Made by a program: the position numbers and the translations under genes. Positions 60,830 through 64,000 of a stretch of 64,000 nt of DNA are shown here, one piece after another. The notes below the pieces were generated by a model. It made no database searches and was not told where the DNA came from. It saw nothing but the letters and a program-made list of their open reading frames with translations. How positions within the stretch are numbered: the first letter of the stretch is position 1; the number at the start of each line of letters is the position of its first letter. The stretch comes from GAS188 sp963794475 (GTDB lineage: Bacteria > Pseudomonadota > Alphaproteobacteria > Rhizobiales > Beijerinckiaceae): NCBI GenBank assembly GCA_963794475.1, contig CAWCDW010000010.1:744001-808000 (forward strand), written 5' to 3'.

Positions 60830-61773
60830 CTGCGCTCGTTCCACCCGCGAAGATCGGCTTCATCGGGCTCGGCAACATGGGCCGCCCGATGGCGGCGAGG
60901 CTCGCCGCGGCCGGCTACGAGCTGCACCTTCTCGACAAGGACGCATCGGCGGCAAAGAGCGTCGCGACTGAGCATGGCGGAACGGTCGCGCCGTCCCTTG
61001 CCGTGCTTGCCGGCGCCGCGTCGGCCGTCATCACCATGCTTCCCGACGGCAAGGCGGTGCGCGAGGTCGCTCTCGGTCGCGACGGCCTCATCAGCAACCT
61101 TTCGCCGGGAAGCGTCGTCATCGACATGAGCTCTTCCGATCCCGTCGGGACGCGCGAGCTCGGCGCGGCCCTTCTCGCGGAGAGGATCGATCTCGTCGAC
61201 GCCCCGGTCTCGGGCGGCGTGCCGCGCGCGAGGGACGGCTCGCTCTCGACGATGGTCGGTGGCGAAGACGCCGTGATCGCCCGGGTCCGGCCCGTCCTTG
61301 AATGCATGGCGAAGCACGTTTTCCTCACCGGATCCTTGGGCACCGGCCACGCCATGAAGGCGCTCAACAATCTGGTTTCGGCAGGCGGCCTTTGGATCGC
61401 GACAGAAGCCTTGCTCATCGGTGAGCGTTTCGGCCTTTCGCCCGAGCGTATCGTCGACATCCTCAACGCCTCGACGGGCCGCAACAACAGCACGGAGAAC
61501 AAGTTCAAGCAGCACATCTTGTCGCGAAGCTTCGCCTCCGGTTTTTCGCTTGGCCTCATGGCGAAGGACTTGCGCGTCGCCGCCGATCTCGCCGCCGCGA
61601 CCGGTCAGGCTTCGCCCTTGACGAGGCTGTGCACCGAGCTGTGGAGCGAGGCCGAAAGCAAGCTCGGCGGCTCACAAGACCACACCGCCATCGTTAAGGT
61701 CCTTGAAGCGGGCACCGAGGGCGGTTCCCCGGGGCGGTGGCGCGGCAAGGCCGCGCTGGGAGACGGGCCGTGA
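60826..61773 (+). CDS. Beta-hydroxyacid dehydrogenase (3-hydroxyisobutyrate dehydrogenase family)
   Basis: 315 residues. Cofactor motif IGFIGLGNMGRPMAARLAAA at 10-29, substrate motif DAPVSGGVPRARDGSLSTMV at 125-144 and catalytic lysine K178 in GHAMKALNNLVSAGG. Members include 3-hydroxyisobutyrate, tartronate-semialdehyde and related NAD(P)-linked dehydrogenases. Coupled at both ends by 4-bp overlaps, it must be made in fixed proportion with its neighbours. Confidence 0.9.
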   Translation: MTALVPPAKIGFIGLGNMGRPMAARLAAAGYELHLLDKDASAAKSVATEHGGTVAPSLAVLAGAASAVITMLPDGKAVREVALGRDGLISNLSPGSVVIDMSSSDPVGTRELGAALLAERIDLVDAPVSGGVPRARDGSLSTMVGGEDAVIARVRPVLECMAKHVFLTGSLGTGHAMKALNNLVSAGGLWIATEALLIGERFGLSPERIVDILNASTGRNNSTENKFKQHILSRSFASGFSLGLMAKDLRVAADLAAATGQASPLTRLCTELWSEAESKLGGSQDHTAIVKVLEAGTEGGSPGRWRGKAALGDGP

Positions 61774-62573
61774 GCTCGCCCGAGCCATTCGAAATCTACG
61801 CCATCCGCTATGCCACCATGGAGCGGCGCGCCGATGAGGTCTTCATCGGCGGCGATCCGCATGCCGGCCCGATCGGGATGGATTATTTCGTCTGGGTCGC
61901 CATTGGCAAGTCGCGGACTTTCGTCATCGACACGGGCTTCGATGCGAAAACCGCCGCGCGCCGAGGCCGCAATTTTCTGCGCTGCCCGGCCGAGAGCCTG
62001 AGCCTCCTCGGCCTGGACGCCGGCAGCATCAAGGATGTGATCATCACGCATATGCATTACGATCACATCGGCAATTTCAGCCGCTTTCCGGCCGCGACCT
62101 TCCACCTTCAAGACCGCGAGATGGCCTATGCTACGGGGCGTCACATGAGCCATCCGGCCATGAACGGGGCCTTCGACGTCGACAATGTGGTCGGCCTCGT
62201 CCGCGAGGTCTATCGCGGCCGCGTTCTCTTCCACGACACGGTCGCGGAACTCGCTCCGGGCCTCACGCTGCACCCGGTCGGCGGCCATTCGGCGGGTCTA
62301 CAAGTGGTGCGCGTCTTCACCAGGCGCGGCTGGATGGTGCTCGCTTCGGATGCGAGCCATTATTACGCGAACAGTGAGGAAGGTCGCGTCTTCCCGATCG
62401 TTTATCACGTGGGCGATCTCTTCGACGGCTACCGCCGCCTGCGCGAGCTCGCGTCCTCGCCGTCCCACATCGTTCCGGGCCATGATCCCGAGGTCATGGC
62501 CCGCTACCGGGCGCCGAAGCGCGAGCTTCAAGGCATCATCGCGCGTCTGGACGAAGAGCCGGCCCAGACGTAA
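61770..62573 (+). CDS. Metallo-beta-lactamase-fold hydrolase, N-acyl-homoserine lactonase family
   Basis: 267 residues from a GTG overlapping the dehydrogenase stop. All ligands for two zinc ions are visible: H94, H96, D98 and H99 (THMHYDHIGN), H173 (GGHSAGL), D194 (ASDASHYY) and H238 (VPGHDP). The closest architecture is the AiiA/AttM lactonase group. In this operon it may open a lactone made by the monooxygenase rather than quench a quorum signal. It is the last gene and convergent with a lipoprotein gene. Confidence 0.88.
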   Translation: MSSPEPFEIYAIRYATMERRADEVFIGGDPHAGPIGMDYFVWVAIGKSRTFVIDTGFDAKTAARRGRNFLRCPAESLSLLGLDAGSIKDVIITHMHYDHIGNFSRFPAATFHLQDREMAYATGRHMSHPAMNGAFDVDNVVGLVREVYRGRVLFHDTVAELAPGLTLHPVGGHSAGLQVVRVFTRRGWMVLASDASHYYANSEEGRVFPIVYHVGDLFDGYRRLRELASSPSHIVPGHDPEVMARYRAPKRELQGIIARLDEEPAQT

Positions 62574-62603
62574 GCCCATCAAGCGCGAAAGACGCGCGAC
62601 CGC

Positions 62604-63002
62604 CTACTCCCCATTGGCGAGCCGCGCTTTTCCTTCCTCAGTGAGGCGCGCCTGGATATCGGCATATTGGCTCGCGCCTTCCTCCGGCGTGATCTCCTTC
62701 TTGTCGACCCGCGTCGCGATCTCGATGCGCGCGTTCAAGGCACGACGGAAGAGATCCGGATTTTCGACCGTCGGCGCCGCGATCAGCGCCGCGTCGTTCA
62801 GGCACTTCGCGCGCGCCACATAGTTCACGAGAGGTTTCGCGCGGCAAGCGGCCTGAGCCTCATCCGAGCGTGCTTTCAGATCGACCACCGGCGCCGGGGC
62901 CGGGCCGGGCCGGGCCGTGACGCACGCCTGAAGCGCGAGGCCGAGGGCGAAAAGAAGAGCGATGCTGCGACCGCGCTGGCTAACGTGCGAACAAATGACC
63001 AT
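62604..63002 (-). CDS. Putative lipoprotein of unknown function
   Basis: About 132 residues from the ATG at 63002 (GGAG upstream); the frame is open to 63065. A lipobox LQAC follows the hydrophobic segment SIALLFALGLALQAC. The mature part is helical (DLKARSDEAQAACRAKPLVN, FRRALNARIEIATRVDKKEI) and ends QYADIQARLTEEGKARLANG. The family is not recognised. It follows a gene for a small helical protein on the same strand with a 59-bp gap. Confidence 0.75.
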   Translation of the reverse strand: MVICSHVSQRGRSIALLFALGLALQACVTARPGPAPAPVVDLKARSDEAQAACRAKPLVNYVARAKCLNDAALIAAPTVENPDLFRRALNARIEIATRVDKKEITPEEGASQYADIQARLTEEGKARLANGE

Positions 63003-63061
63003 GATGCTTTTTCGCTCCTTGAGCGCTCGGCCCGCGTCCCGGCAATCGATACCCCATCCGG

Positions 63062-63502
63062 TCACGGGCTCTTCGCCGCCTCGCCGACACGCATCCCTTC
63101 CGTGGGGGCCGAGGTTTCCACGCCACGATGAGGGGCGTGGCCCCGAACGAGTTGCACGCTCGATCTCTCCGAGACGGCACGGGGTGTCAAGGCAAGCACG
63201 TCCTTGCGAATGCTGGCGAGCAGATTCTGGGCGGGCTCATCCTCATCACCCATCATTTTCTTCAGCTCTTCGCTGACGACATCGATCTTGGCGCAGAGCT
63301 CGACGCTGTTACGCGCGGCAATATCCGACATCGCGTGACCAATCGATTGAAGTTCTTGAAGCAATTCGTCACGCAACGGTTTCTGATCTTCGGCATTGAT
63401 GAGCGGAGAGCCAAGCATTCCCCGCAAAGCTGCCCAGCGAAGGCCAAGTGCCGCGATGGTATTGGCGCCATCATTTCCTGAATTCGACTGGAAATTAGCC
63501 AT
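63062..63502 (-). CDS. Small helical protein of unknown function
   Basis: 146 residues, no signal peptide. The first 100 are mostly helical and charged: LGLRWAALRGMLGSPLINAE, LRDELLQELQSIGHAMSDIA and KIDVVSEELKKMMGDEDEPA, suggesting a coiled coil. The last 40 look disordered. No family is recognised. It is divergent from the partial gene at 63751 and ahead of a lipoprotein gene. Confidence 0.65.
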   Translation of the reverse strand: MANFQSNSGNDGANTIAALGLRWAALRGMLGSPLINAEDQKPLRDELLQELQSIGHAMSDIAARNSVELCAKIDVVSEELKKMMGDEDEPAQNLLASIRKDVLALTPRAVSERSSVQLVRGHAPHRGVETSAPTEGMRVGEAAKSP

Positions 63503-63670
63503 GAGATGAAGCTCCGCTCTGCCTTCGAATCACCAAAATACAATTAAGGAAGCGTTGCACGCCCAATGTGGCGAAAGCGCGGGCTCCCCGCTGGCGGCGC
63601 GGCGCTCTTTCGGGGGAACCAATGGCGCGCCAGGCGGTTCGCCCTTCAGGGGACAAGCCGAGACCGGCGG

Positions 63671-63694
63671 TTGACGGTAAGGAATTGATATAAT
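63671..63694 (+). promoter_or_regulatory. Promoter-like AT-rich element
   Basis: A perfect -10 hexamer TATAAT (63689-63694) lies in an AT-rich patch within GC-rich surroundings, 57 bp before the ATG at 63751. The TTGACG upstream is only 12 bp away, too close for a standard -35, so the element is uncertain. Confidence 0.3.
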
Positions 63695-63750
63695 GTTATT
63701 TTTTACCGACCGGACGAATTTGCGCACGCGGTTTGGAGCCTAAGGCCCTG

Positions 63751-64000
63751 ATGGAATCGGAAAATGCGCGCGACGTGAATGCACGCGGCAGGTCCGCCGA
63801 GGAGGCGAGCTCGCAAGGCGCCGCGGCTTTGGACGAAAAGCCACCGCGTGGACGCGACGGGAAGGGCCGGGACGGGGATCGCGCACGGGGGGAGCGCCCC
63901 ATCGAAAGCCGGGAGCGGAACCGGCCTTCCTCCGCGCAGCGCGGTTCGGACAAGCCCGAGCCTGAAAGTGGAAGTGGCCTCAAAGACCTGATCCGTCGGC
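63751..64000 (+). CDS. Hydrophilic, probably disordered protein (partial)
   Basis: The first 83 codons are visible and open to the right edge. The sequence (MESENARDVNARGRSAEEAS and on) is dominated by Arg, Gly, Glu, Asp and Ser, with PPRGRDGKGRDGDRARGERP, and ends at ESGSGLKDLIRR, where a folded region may begin. It is likely the disordered N-terminus of a longer protein. No family can be named. Confidence 0.45.
   Translation, partial: MESENARDVNARGRSAEEASSQGAAALDEKPPRGRDGKGRDGDRARGERPIESRERNRPSSAQRGSDKPEPESGSGLKDLIRR

Noticed and set aside
61770..62573. Quorum-quenching locus
   Set aside because: The lactonase fold is clear, but there is no luxR/luxI gene nearby and the coupling to catabolic genes points elsewhere.

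Overview
The window is high-GC chromosomal DNA from an alphaproteobacterium, most likely of the order Hyphomicrobiales (Rhizobiales). Supporting signs are the DUF2948-hisD-UPF0262-low-molecular-weight phosphatase block, a MarR/response regulator/kinase set beside ilvE, YqeY divergent from carA, a phasin, a GTTC-N7-GTTC SOS box and the elongator tRNA-Met sequence. There is no phage, IS element or CRISPR array.

Layout. 1-4.2 kb, minus strand: partial TetR regulator, frameshifted Rsm22-like methyltransferase, phosphatase, UPF0262, hisD and DUF2948. 4.5-10.7 kb: lone peptide-type binding protein, LssY-like membrane protein, esterase, RraA-like protein with a frameshifted phasin, and a Pit phosphate transporter behind a candidate Pho box. 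10.9-28.4 kb: housekeeping genes (amidotransferase, lepA, msrB, ilvE, two-component system, SOS-boxed radical SAM gene, yqeY, carA, an MHS-type transporter, UvrD helicase). 28.4-31.8 kb: a coupled pair of unrecognised secreted proteins and a sugar-type binding protein.

31.9-40.7 kb holds a C-P lyase operon, phnG-H-I-J-K-L-N-M-DUF1045-acetyltransferase. It is divergent from a phnF repressor gene, with two PhnF-type operators and a plausible promoter between them. Almost every junction is a 4-bp overlap. No phnCDE transporter is in the window.

40.7-50.6 kb: MetE-like methyltransferase, tRNA-Met(CAU), ppa, a Tat-signal SDR, a hydrolase, a GNAT protein, an aromatic ring-cleavage set (catechol 2,3-dioxygenase-like, LigJ, ModA-like protein), small secreted proteins and an FAD oxidoreductase. 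50.7-56.7 kb: a complete Liv-type branched-chain amino acid ABC transporter with a perfect 13-bp hairpin after the binding-protein gene. 57-64 kb: a BHMT-like methyltransferase with a histone-like basic N-terminus, a lipoprotein, a tightly coupled four-gene catabolic operon (flavin monooxygenase, carboxymuconolactone decarboxylase family, beta-hydroxyacid dehydrogenase, metallo-beta-lactamase lactonase), and small unknowns.

Four places (near 985, 8722, 24064 and 38575) look like single-base frameshifts in otherwise good coding sequence. Draft-assembly indels are therefore a real possibility and should be excluded before any gene is called dead.
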